62,240 bases of DNA, taken from assembly GCA_020638365.1 (NCBI GenBank), contig JACKIQ010000008.1, positions 1-62,240 of the forward strand, in the 5' to 3' direction. The notes below the pieces were generated by a model that saw only the letters and a program-made list of their open reading frames with translations, had not been told where the DNA came from and made no database searches. Shown here in pieces: positions 52,410 to 60,901 of the stretch. The translations under genes and the position numbers were made by a program. How positions within the stretch are numbered: position 1 is the stretch's first letter; each line of letters begins with the position of its first letter. Origin of the DNA: Rhodospirillales bacterium. Its GTDB lineage: Bacteria > Pseudomonadota > Alphaproteobacteria > Micavibrionales > Micavibrionaceae.

Positions 52410-53765
52410 TTAGCTAACGTTCTCCCAGTTTGCGCGTCTTGCGGACGCACCAGACGTAAATCTGTGAAGAACTTCAACTGTAGCATCGTAGGCCAAAGTC
52501 AATCTTTCATGCGCTTGCGCATCCATGGCCAAGAAGCATGTGTTTCTGTCGTAATTTACTGCTGAAAAGTGACATGCCGTGAGTCCGAAATTTTCACGGC
52601 TCAAGGTTCGGGCCTCATTCGCTATAGTCGCTGTATTGTCCGTTTCCACAACAGCGCATTTCCATTCCCGTCCTCTGTGATCTTCGATGGTTTCTCCATG
52701 ATTCAGCACATGCAACAAGGTCCTTGGAGACAAATTCGGTCTGACCAATTGTACTGGCTTCGCGGCGCCGTCAATTGTCTGGTTCAGGATTGCAGTCTGC
52801 GACCAGATCGCTTCGCGGTTATCCAGACTGGTCGCCAAGGCGAACCCTTTGGCAGTTTTTCGCACGTAAAACTGTTTAGGCAAGCCAACAAAATGACCTT
52901 CGTACTCTGTCGTGTCGACCCAGTGTTTATGAAGATGCGAAATATCTCCGACCTGTTTTTCTTTTTTTGGACGCCACTGCCACGGGCCGCTGTACGTTTC
53001 ATCCCATTCATCCCGCAACAAATACGCTAGGTATTCCTGAGCTTTTTGCGGATCAAGGTCATTGAACGTCCGAATATCCGGCTCAATGGACAAGTCTTTC
53101 GATACGATAAGTTTCGTCCCAATTAGCGCAGATACAGGTGATAGCCCCCAATTCTCGGCGCTATCGAGATCAAATTCCACGACATGAAAATACCGCCCTT
53201 CCTGCAGCGTACGGCTTCTTTCATTTAGCGGCGGGTCAAAAGTAATTTTTCTGGATGCATCATCAAGGAACACACGCTTGCTGCCGTCTTCGTAAAACCT
53301 AACATAGGCCGCCAATTCCGGAACCACAACCACACGTGCGTCCTTTTCATCCAACCCTATTTCCTTTTCAGACGCCATGTCGGAAACATCCGTTCCCGCG
53401 CCCTCTATCTTTATTTCCAGATTTTGCCCCTCTTGTGAAAGGAACATTATGCGCTCGGATTCGTCAGAAATTCGAAGCTGTCGATCCTCCGCCCTGCTCA
53501 GTGTTATCGCGCCGCCGCCCTCATTTTCATCAACAATCAGGAATGAGCTTTTATCCGGGCTGGTGTGCACTGTGATGCCATTCTTTTTGCCAGATGACTG
53601 CCATTTGCGGCGCTCATCCATGAAGAAATCCATATTGAAGACGTTTTCCCAGTGTGCGCGATCCGACATGAACGCTAGAATCTGACGTTTCTGTTGATAC
53701 GTTATGCCCATAGACGCTTCAATTACCCTTAGTTTTTTTACGCTTCCGCTTCTGGAAGTATACAT
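52410..53765 (-). CDS. Orphan protein of 451 residues
   Basis: No signal peptide, no membrane segment and no recognised domain. The sequence alternates beta-like segments (GITVHTSPDKSSFLIVDEN, ARVVVVPELAAYVRFYEDG) and is acidic in the first half. The C-terminus is mixed and ends ARRANWENVS. Residues 280-290 (SHLHKHWVDTTEYEGH) are His-rich, but no catalytic motif can be claimed. A start at ATG 53711 (MGITYQQKR) is an alternative. It is isolated: convergent with the macro gene and divergent from trkH across about 155 bases. Confidence 0.75.
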   Translation of the reverse strand: MYTSRSGSVKKLRVIEASMGITYQQKRQILAFMSDRAHWENVFNMDFFMDERRKWQSSGKKNGITVHTSPDKSSFLIVDENEGGGAITLSRAEDRQLRISDESERIMFLSQEGQNLEIKIEGAGTDVSDMASEKEIGLDEKDARVVVVPELAAYVRFYEDGSKRVFLDDASRKITFDPPLNERSRTLQEGRYFHVVEFDLDSAENWGLSPVSALIGTKLIVSKDLSIEPDIRTFNDLDPQKAQEYLAYLLRDEWDETYSGPWQWRPKKEKQVGDISHLHKHWVDTTEYEGHFVGLPKQFYVRKTAKGFALATSLDNREAIWSQTAILNQTIDGAAKPVQLVRPNLSPRTLLHVLNHGETIEDHRGREWKCAVVETDNTATIANEARTLSRENFGLTACHFSAVNYDRNTCFLAMDAQAHERLTLAYDATVEVLHRFTSGASARRANWENVS

Positions 53766-53921
53766 TATTTTTGTGCTTCATACCCGCATTTTCTCTTACC
53801 TTCTGTCTTTAACGCGCTGATTGTTAAGGATTTTTTAATGCTTGCAGCCCTCCAGATTACAGATCCAGTTTTTTCTTTTGTCTTGATTTGGGCCAAGACC
53901 ACAATATGCTAGAGGGCACTT

Positions 53922-55397
53922 GTGGTTCTAACTACCGGCCCTATTACCATGCGCACGGAAATCATCGGCTTCACTCTTGGGGCGCTTCTGACTATCCTTG
54001 GAATTGCCGAACTGGTGCCAGCGCTTGTTGACTGGAATCACGGGCATAGTAATGCCTACGTTTTTTTTATGAACGCCCTGCTCTGCCTTTTTTTTGGCGT
54101 AGCCCTGACCCTTTCCAATTTTAAGCGCGGCAAGAATATCGGATTAAGAGAATCCTTTATGCTGACCACACTCAGCTGGGTATTTATCAGTCTTTTTGGA
54201 TGTCTGCCTCTGAGGATGTCGGATCTGGATATCAGTTTTGTCGATGCGTTTTTTGAGTCCGTTTCAGGATTTACGACGACAGGTTCGACCGTTTTAAGCG
54301 GTCTGGATACGATGTCTCAGGGTATTCTCATATGGCGATCCATGATCCAATGGATCGGAGGAATTGGATTTATCGCTTTTGCCCTTATTCTCCTCCCATT
54401 TCTTCAGGTCGGAGGAATGCAGCTTTTTCAAACTGAGTCCTCCGACCGCTCGGAAAAAATCATGTCCAAGAGCGGCCAAGTTGTCTTTTCCCTATTTTTA
54501 ACTTACTGCGTACTGACATTTTTATGTGCCATTACTTATTTTTCTCTCGGCATGAGCTGGTTTGATGCGATCAATCACGCAATGACAACCCTTTCCACAG
54601 GGGGATATTCAACACACGATAAGTCTTTCGGATATTTTGAAAGCTCCGGTCTTCAATATGCCTGCGCTTTTTTCATGCTGGCCGGGGGACTTCCCTTTAT
54701 TCTTTTTGTAAAGCTTTTCTATCAGCAAAACATGAGCGCTTTTTTTGAAGACGAACAGGTCCGTGCTTCCTGTTTTATGGTCGTCTTTTTTACTGCGGCC
54801 TTGTCTCTCTGGCTTGTTTTCACTCAAGGATACAGCTGGGCAGATTCTGTAAGGCTAACTCTTTTCAACGTTATTTCGATTATGACGACAACCGGCTATG
54901 CAACGGCGGACTATACTCTATGGGGCACCTTTCCGATCTTACTTTTCTTTTTTGTAACCTATTTAGGAATGTCCACAGGCTCTACTGCCGGAGGCTTAAA
55001 AACCATGAGGCTTGTGATCGCTTTTCGTGCGGCACTCTGGCAATTCAAAACTATTATCTATCCCAACGGCATTTTCACCCAACGTTACCAGGGGAGGCCG
55101 GTTGATCAGGCTCTTGTCTCAACCGTTCTTGGATTTTTAAGCCTTTATGTCGTCACGAACGCCTTTATGACCCTGTTTCTTGCCTTTTGCGGTCTGGATT
55201 TTGTAACGGCAATCACTGCTGCCGCTACAGCTTTGGCCAACGTAGGGCCAGGGCTCGGTGACATCATCGGTCCGGCAGGAAATTTTTCGAGCTTCCCCGA
55301 TGCCGCTAAATGGATCATGTGTGTCGGCATGATTCTCGGCAGACTTGAAATTCTTACCGTTTTTGTTCTTTTTACCACGTATTGCTGGACAAAATAA
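53922..55397 (+). CDS. trkH: TrkH-type potassium uptake protein
   Basis: This 491-residue integral membrane subunit of the Trk potassium transporter has four M1-P-M2 repeats. Their pore loops carry the filter glycines: SGFTTTGS, TTLSTGGYS, TTTGYATAD and ANVGPGLGD. GTG 53922 is kept because AGAGGG lies six bases before it; ATG 53949 is in frame. Its regulator trkA is in the same window (59480-60856) but on the other strand, 4 kb away. mazG follows with an 18-base gap. Confidence 0.95.
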   Translation: MVLTTGPITMRTEIIGFTLGALLTILGIAELVPALVDWNHGHSNAYVFFMNALLCLFFGVALTLSNFKRGKNIGLRESFMLTTLSWVFISLFGCLPLRMSDLDISFVDAFFESVSGFTTTGSTVLSGLDTMSQGILIWRSMIQWIGGIGFIAFALILLPFLQVGGMQLFQTESSDRSEKIMSKSGQVVFSLFLTYCVLTFLCAITYFSLGMSWFDAINHAMTTLSTGGYSTHDKSFGYFESSGLQYACAFFMLAGGLPFILFVKLFYQQNMSAFFEDEQVRASCFMVVFFTAALSLWLVFTQGYSWADSVRLTLFNVISIMTTTGYATADYTLWGTFPILLFFFVTYLGMSTGSTAGGLKTMRLVIAFRAALWQFKTIIYPNGIFTQRYQGRPVDQALVSTVLGFLSLYVVTNAFMTLFLAFCGLDFVTAITAAATALANVGPGLGDIIGPAGNFSSFPDAAKWIMCVGMILGRLEILTVFVLFTTYCWTK

Positions 55398-55414
55398 GAC
55401 ACAGGCTTATCTGT

Positions 55415-56233
55415 ATGAACACATCGCCCAAAGCCAAACGTTATAATTTTTCCGATCTTCTGGACATCATGGCCCGGCTGCGTGATCCTGATGCCGGATG
55501 TCCATGGGATCTCCAGCAGGATTTTTCGACGATCGCACCTTATACACTCGAAGAAGCGTATGAAGTCGCAGATGCGATTGATCGAGGCGATATGGATAAT
55601 CTTCGTGAAGAACTTGGCGATCTTCTCCTCCAGCCTGTCTACCACGCTCAGATGGCTTCAGAGACTAAGGTTTTTGATATCCATGACGTCATACATGACG
55701 TTGCAAAGAAGATGATCGACCGTCACCCGCATGTTTTCGGAGATACGCCAGCAGCTTCTCCGGACGATGTAAACGCCATCTGGGAGCAGAAAAAGGGTGA
55801 GGCCCGATCAAAAGCAGAATTCAAGCAGGCCCGCGCCCTTGATGGCGTTCCCAATGCCCTGCCCTCACTTTTGCGTGCTCAAAAACTCCAGTCACGGGCG
55901 GCAAAAGTCGGTTTTGAATGGAACAGAATAGAAGACGCGCTTAACAAGCTTGAGGAAGAGATGTCCGAGTTAAGGGATGCTATCAGAACAGGCAACGCAC
56001 AGGACCAAAAAGAAGAGATCGGCGATGTTCTTTTTGTTATGGCCAATGTTGGACGCATGCTCGGATTTAACAGCGAAGAGGCTCTTCGCCAGTGCAACAG
56101 GAAATTCGAGCGACGTTTCCGGGGCCTTGAAGATGATCTAAAAAAGCATGGAGCGGCTTTGAAAGATTGTTCTCTTGAGGATATGACGGAGGCTTGGAAT
56201 GCCCAAAAGATAAAGGAACGCGGAATGGCCTGA
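55415..56233 (+). CDS. mazG: Nucleoside triphosphate pyrophosphohydrolase MazG
   Basis: This protein has 272 residues from ATG 55415; the frame is open into trkH. MazG hydrolyses (d)NTPs to monophosphates and PPi. Two MazG domains are visible: the first has CPWDLQQDFSTIAPYTLEEAYEVADAI and EELGDLLLQPVYHA (EExxE/ExxD metal motif), the second KLEEEMSELRDAI and EEIGDVLFVMANVGR. The C-terminal EDMTEAWNAQKIKER end is typical. It is convergent with hflX (9 bases). Confidence 0.96.
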   Translation: MNTSPKAKRYNFSDLLDIMARLRDPDAGCPWDLQQDFSTIAPYTLEEAYEVADAIDRGDMDNLREELGDLLLQPVYHAQMASETKVFDIHDVIHDVAKKMIDRHPHVFGDTPAASPDDVNAIWEQKKGEARSKAEFKQARALDGVPNALPSLLRAQKLQSRAAKVGFEWNRIEDALNKLEEEMSELRDAIRTGNAQDQKEEIGDVLFVMANVGRMLGFNSEEALRQCNRKFERRFRGLEDDLKKHGAALKDCSLEDMTEAWNAQKIKERGMA

Positions 56234-56242
56234 AGTCAGCCC

Positions 56243-57619
56243 TTAATCAACGGGAGCCCTTCCTGCTGCTTTTTTGCTTTTTACCTCTGGTTTATATTTG
56301 AATACGGCGTTGAATTTGTTTCGATCCGCTTCGCTTAGACGGACCTCTATTTTCATATCTTTTTTAAGCACTTTTTTTTCCAGAACTTCACCGTATTCAT
56401 AAAGCCAAGCCAGTGCTTTTCCATCTTCCGGCCTTAGCCTGTAAGTGTACGTATCGCGTCCCCGTCCCGTCTGCTCGGAAATCTGTTTTAAGAGATTGTC
56501 TGCACCCTCCCCTTTCAGAGCGGAAAACATCACCGCTTTTTTGCTGCTGAAATTACAGAATCTCTTCAGATCCCCCAGAGCCTCAGCGGGCAATAGATCA
56601 ATCTTATTGTATATCTCTATTATCCTGCCATCCGTTTCATAATCTATTCCCAAATCGCCCAAGATTGCGATCACGTCTTCTTTCTGCTGGCGATAATCCG
56701 CACGGGAAATATCTATGACATGCAGAATAACATCCGCGTACGTGACTTGTTCTAGTGTTGCGCGGAACGCCTCGACGAGGTGCGTCGGCAGGTCGGCGAT
56801 AAAACCCACAGTGTCAGAGAGAATGACTTCCTGCCTGTTGGGAAGTTTGAGCTGGCGCATCGTCGGATCGAGCGTAGCAAAGGGCAAATCTTCAGCAAAG
56901 ACCCCTGCCCCTGTAAGCTTGTTAAAAAGCGTCGATTTTCCTGCGTTCGTGTAACCGACAAGAGAGACAACAGGGTATGGAACACGCTCGCGGCTTTTAC
57001 GCCCAAGTTCGCGGGTACGGCGGACGTCAAGAAGATCCAGTTTCAAACGGGTAATGCGCTCGGCCAACTGACGGCGGTCAAGTTCGATCTGGCGCTCTCC
57101 CGGCCCTCCCATAAAACCTGCGCCGCCCCTTTGCCGCTCCAGGTGCGTCCAAGAGCGGACAAGTCTGGAGCGCTGGTATTCAAGTGCAGCCAGTTCCACC
57201 TGCAAACGCCCCTCTTTCGTCTGTGCGCGCTCTCCAAAAATTTCAAGGATCAGTCCTGTCCTGTCTATTACCTTTGCCTGTAATGCGTTTTCCAAATTGC
57301 GCTGCTGGACGGGCGAGAGGTTCTGGTTGACAATCACAACAGAAGGATCAAGCTCATTTACCTCCTGAACAATTTCCTCTACTGTTCCTTTTCCTAAAAA
57401 AAGCGCCGGGTTAATACGCTGAATTCTGGCGACGCGACTGCCTGTCACGCGCAAGGATATTGCACGCGCCAAGCCTTCTGCTTCTTCAAGAATGTCTTCA
57501 ATATTTCTGGTCAGTGGCTGGGATGTTTTGACAGGCTGGACTATATAAGCGGTCTCCTGTTTATCCTGAGCCGCATACCCTGTCTTGCCGCTACGCTTTA
57601 GTGGCGTGTGTTTACTCAA
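56243..57619 (-). CDS. hflX: GTPase HflX
   Basis: This 458-residue ribosome-associated GTPase splits stalled ribosomes after heat stress. The N-terminal HflX domain (about 40-200) includes NPALFLGKGTVEEI and the glycine-rich GGAGFMGGPGERQIELDRR. The G domain has G1 GYTNAGKST, G3 DTVGFIADLP and G4 NKID. The C-terminus is basic. It lies directly downstream of hfq, the usual hfq-hflX order. Confidence 0.97.
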   Translation of the reverse strand: MSKHTPLKRSGKTGYAAQDKQETAYIVQPVKTSQPLTRNIEDILEEAEGLARAISLRVTGSRVARIQRINPALFLGKGTVEEIVQEVNELDPSVVIVNQNLSPVQQRNLENALQAKVIDRTGLILEIFGERAQTKEGRLQVELAALEYQRSRLVRSWTHLERQRGGAGFMGGPGERQIELDRRQLAERITRLKLDLLDVRRTRELGRKSRERVPYPVVSLVGYTNAGKSTLFNKLTGAGVFAEDLPFATLDPTMRQLKLPNRQEVILSDTVGFIADLPTHLVEAFRATLEQVTYADVILHVIDISRADYRQQKEDVIAILGDLGIDYETDGRIIEIYNKIDLLPAEALGDLKRFCNFSSKKAVMFSALKGEGADNLLKQISEQTGRGRDTYTYRLRPEDGKALAWLYEYGEVLEKKVLKKDMKIEVRLSEADRNKFNAVFKYKPEVKSKKAAGRAPVD

Positions 57620-57639
57620 AGGCTTGTCTTTTCAGCACC

Positions 57640-57891
57640 TTAATCTTCAGACCCTTTTTCTTCTTCAACGTCTTTCAGGCTCAGAGGGCCGCTGGGCATG
57701 ATGGTGGACACGGCGTGCTTGTATATCAGCTGGACATGGGCGTCCCGACGAAGAAGAATGCAGAAGTTATCAAACCAAGTGACAATGCCCTGAAGCTTGA
57801 CACCATTCACTAGGAAAACCGTCACGGCCATTTTTTCCTTACGGATTTTGTTGAGAAACACGTCCTGAACATTTTGAATTTTTTCACTCAT
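57640..57891 (-). CDS. hfq: RNA chaperone Hfq
   Basis: This 83-residue hexameric Sm-like protein pairs small RNAs with mRNAs. The Sm1 motif (NGVKLQGIVTWFDNFCILL) and the Sm2 motif (IYKHAVSTIMP) are conserved, and the N-terminal VQDVFLNKIRKEK and C-terminal acidic tail (VEEEKGSED) are typical. It sits 20 bases upstream of hflX on the same strand. Confidence 0.98.
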   Translation of the reverse strand: MSEKIQNVQDVFLNKIRKEKMAVTVFLVNGVKLQGIVTWFDNFCILLRRDAHVQLIYKHAVSTIMPSGPLSLKDVEEEKGSED

Positions 57892-57985
57892 TTTTTTTAT
57901 AATCCTTGTGTTGTTCTTATTTTCTATTTTAGCTTCAAGACTTTATCTATTTAAAGAATGGCCTCAGGTCCTATTTTTTAGCAAC

Positions 57986-58654
57986 TTAGCGGCTTATTGC
58001 AACCAAAAACTCCAGCAAGTGATGACAATTATCTGCAATTTTTATAGGATTATATTCTCTCATATTTAGCTTTTCTATCCCATAAGGCGCAATAAGGAGC
58101 ACCGGGCAATTCGCATCACGGGCACAGCGGAGGTCCGTTTCAGTATCTCCTACGTACCAGATATCCGCCTTATTCAGATGCGCCAGGCCAGCCTGTTCGA
58201 TGGCCATCAAAAGCGGCGCCCCCGATGGTTTATCTTCACTCGCCTCACCGGCGGCCACAATAGTGGGAAAATATCCATTCCATCCGAAATGCCCAATTTC
58301 ACGGCGGACGATGCTTCCCTTTTTGTTACTGACTATACCCATCGGCAGCCCGAGGTCGAAAATCGTTTTCAGCAATGTGTCAGCGCCAGAAACATAAGTC
58401 AGCTTGTGGCAATTTTCGTTGACGTACTTTTCAAAGAGGATTTTAGCTTCCTCAGACCTGTGCTTGTAAATCTTCGTGTAGAGAATTTCGCGCGGTTTAC
58501 CGAAATAATCCTTGAACTCGTCCTTCTTGAAAGGCTCAAATCCTAATTCTGCAAGAACATGGGAATGGGCTTCGTTCAGGTAGGCGTAGCTATCGGCCAA
58601 TGTGCCGTCCCAATCAAAAAACACTGCCTTTGGGACGCTTGCTTTTGATATCAT
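57986..58654 (-). CDS. HAD-family phosphatase, phosphoglycolate phosphatase-like
   Basis: This 222-residue haloacid dehalogenase superfamily hydrolase has motif I DWDGTLADS (about 14-22), motif II in PMGIVSNKKG, a Lys in motif III and motif IV WYVGDTETDLRCA. The family hydrolyses small phosphorylated metabolites such as 2-phosphoglycolate; the actual substrate is unknown. It lies between murI and hfq, a place it does not usually take in other alphaproteobacteria. Confidence 0.88.
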   Translation of the reverse strand: MISKASVPKAVFFDWDGTLADSYAYLNEAHSHVLAELGFEPFKKDEFKDYFGKPREILYTKIYKHRSEEAKILFEKYVNENCHKLTYVSGADTLLKTIFDLGLPMGIVSNKKGSIVRREIGHFGWNGYFPTIVAAGEASEDKPSGAPLLMAIEQAGLAHLNKADIWYVGDTETDLRCARDANCPVLLIAPYGIEKLNMREYNPIKIADNCHHLLEFLVAISR

Positions 58655-58668
58655 CTTGTGCCCTTTTT

Positions 58669-59466
58669 CTACTCTTTTCTTTCGATGGTTATTGATCCAC
58701 CATAGAGGTCGGATGCGGCTTTCATGTAGCTTTCCGTCAGGTCGCTTACTATATAGCGAGCTTGTCCGCTATGGCTTATATCTTTCATAATCTCCGGGTG
58801 GCGCATAAGGTAGTCCGCTAGTTTCTCGGGAATTATTCTGTCCTGAGAGATTATTGTTTTATCCCGCCCTATAAAGTTTTGTATTGCATCCTGTAAAAGC
58901 GCATAGTGCGTACATCCTAAAATGATACATTCGCAGTCTGCCGAAGCGAGGGGCTGCAAATAATATTCAAGAATTGGAGAAATCCATTCCAGACCGTCGT
59001 TTTCGATCATCGGAACAAGAAGCGGCGCTGCGTTCTGGGTTATTGATATTTCAGGATCCAGCTTCTGAAGTTCCTGCCTGTAAATGTCAGAGCGCACCGT
59101 GTGGTTTGTCCCTAACAAGCCGATTTTTTTGTGCCCTCTTTCAATCGCGGTTTCCAATGTCGGAACCACTACGCCCAGAATGCGCCTGTCTGGCCATGGG
59201 CTTACCGGAAGGTATTGTTGCTGTAGTTTGCGAAGAGCGGTTGCGCTTACCGTGTTACAGGCAACAATAATCAGACGGCACTCATGCGCAAACATATAAT
59301 CTATTGCCCTGTGCGCATATTCGTAGATTGCTTCGGGCGAGCGGTTTCCGTAAGGAAGATGGAGGGTGTCACCAAAATATAACATATCTAGATCGGGAAA
59401 CCTTGTGCGAATAGCCTTTGCTATCAACAGCCCCCCCAAGCCCGAGTCAAAGACGCCGATCTTCAT
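58669..59466 (-). CDS. murI: Glutamate racemase
   Basis: This protein has 265 residues from ATG 59466, where MKIGVFDSGLGGLL is the family start. It makes D-glutamate for peptidoglycan. The two catalytic cysteines are in VACNTVSATAL (about 72) and ILGCTHYALL (about 180). It is inserted in the trkA-hfq neighbourhood, 13 bases below trkA and 14 above the HAD gene, so it is likely in one operon with them. Confidence 0.95.
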   Translation of the reverse strand: MKIGVFDSGLGGLLIAKAIRTRFPDLDMLYFGDTLHLPYGNRSPEAIYEYAHRAIDYMFAHECRLIIVACNTVSATALRKLQQQYLPVSPWPDRRILGVVVPTLETAIERGHKKIGLLGTNHTVRSDIYRQELQKLDPEISITQNAAPLLVPMIENDGLEWISPILEYYLQPLASADCECIILGCTHYALLQDAIQNFIGRDKTIISQDRIIPEKLADYLMRHPEIMKDISHSGQARYIVSDLTESYMKAASDLYGGSITIERKE

Positions 59467-59479
59467 GGCCAGCCCTCTT

Positions 59480-60856
59480 TTAGAAGAAGTCAACCTGTAC
59501 AGAAAACAGCTTTTCCACTTCGCTTGCGTGTTCCCGGGTTGATAGAAAAATTACATGATCGTTGGGACGCAGTTCCGTCTCCGGGGTGGGAAGAATGACT
59601 TCGCTTCCACGGATAATAGCACCAAGAACGACTTCCCGGTGCAGATCCAGATCCTCAACAAGGGTGTTGGCAATCGCCGAACTGTCGGATATTTCGGCTT
59701 CCATGGCTTCGAGCGAGCCATCCCGCAATGTATAAAGCCCCTTTATTCTTCCTCTTCTTACATGCTGCATAATGTTTGCCACGATAATCGATTTAGGCGA
59801 GATCATAACGTCTATTCCAAGAGGACCAACCAAAGGGTAATAGGCCGTATTGTTCACCAATGTAATAACGCGCCCGCAGCCATACTGCTTGGCCAGAAGC
59901 GAGCCGAGAATGTTGCTTTCATCATCATTCATCAGCGCGACAAAGGTTTCTGAGGTTTGAATGGACGCTTCTTCCAGAATATACCTGTCCAAGGTATCGC
60001 CCTGAAGAATGACCACGTTTTCAAGATTTTCGCTGAGATAACGCGCCCGTTCAGCCCTTCGCTCGATCATACGAATATCGAGGCCATAGACATGTTTTTT
60101 TAGAAACTGCACAAGAGACATCCCGATATTTCCGCCGCCAGAAATGATAATTTTTCTGGCTTCCTTTTCCAGATGCCCGAAGGCACCCAGAACACGCCTG
60201 AGATGTTTTGAATCCAAGATGACATAAGCTTCGTCACCAACCTGAAGCATGTCGTTATTGTCAGGAATAATCGTCTTGTTGTTTCTGTAAATCGAAACTA
60301 CGCGGAAAGAAATATCCGGAAAGAGATTGTCCAATTGCCCAAGGCTCGTATTCAGAAGCGGGCAGTCCTCAAGACAAACCAGACCGATAAGATGAGCCTT
60401 TCCTTCACCCAGCTTGATGACAGTTGTCGTGCCCGGAACCGAGAGCCTTTGGTATATTTCCTGTGCCACCAAAATCTCTGGAGAGACAATTACGTCTATC
60501 GGCATGTGGGAGCGGCTGAAAAGGTTTGACCAAGAGGGGTCCAGATAACACTGGTTGCGAATACGCGCAATTTTCTTAGGTATTCCGAAAAGTGAGTGTC
60601 CAACCTGACATGCAACCATGTTTACTTCATCACAGTCTGTCACTGCAATAATCAGGTCGGCATCGCTTGCTCCTGCTTTTTTTAGAGTATTGGGGTCACT
60701 CGCATGACCGACTATTGCTTTAAGGTCCAACTCGTCCTGAATTTCTGATATCAGGCCCGGGCTGCTGTCTATGACCGTAACATCGTTGTTTTCTCCGGAA
60801 AGATATTCTGCAAGGCTTTTGCCGACCTGACCGACGCCACATATGATCACGCGCAT
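59480..60856 (-). CDS. trkA: Trk system potassium regulator TrkA
   Basis: This 458-residue cytoplasmic gating protein of TrkH has two RCK modules. The first NAD-binding Rossmann fold starts with IICGVGQVGKSLAEYL; the second with IISGGGNIGMSLVQFL (about 233). Each is followed by a TrkA-C subdomain (about 150-215 and 375-450). It sits directly below ntrX, as in many alphaproteobacteria, while trkH is elsewhere in the window. Confidence 0.96.
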   Translation of the reverse strand: MRVIICGVGQVGKSLAEYLSGENNDVTVIDSSPGLISEIQDELDLKAIVGHASDPNTLKKAGASDADLIIAVTDCDEVNMVACQVGHSLFGIPKKIARIRNQCYLDPSWSNLFSRSHMPIDVIVSPEILVAQEIYQRLSVPGTTTVIKLGEGKAHLIGLVCLEDCPLLNTSLGQLDNLFPDISFRVVSIYRNNKTIIPDNNDMLQVGDEAYVILDSKHLRRVLGAFGHLEKEARKIIISGGGNIGMSLVQFLKKHVYGLDIRMIERRAERARYLSENLENVVILQGDTLDRYILEEASIQTSETFVALMNDDESNILGSLLAKQYGCGRVITLVNNTAYYPLVGPLGIDVMISPKSIIVANIMQHVRRGRIKGLYTLRDGSLEAMEAEISDSSAIANTLVEDLDLHREVVLGAIIRGSEVILPTPETELRPNDHVIFLSTREHASEVEKLFSVQVDFF

Positions 60857-60901
60857 GATATGCTCCTGTTTCGGGAAAGATGGAGGAAGATGAAGGGGAA
60901 C

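Noticed and set aside
53824..53838. Second TTAA-N7-TTAA (CtrA-like) before trkH
   Set aside because: It lacks the final C of the consensus, and about one such match is expected by chance in this length of DNA.
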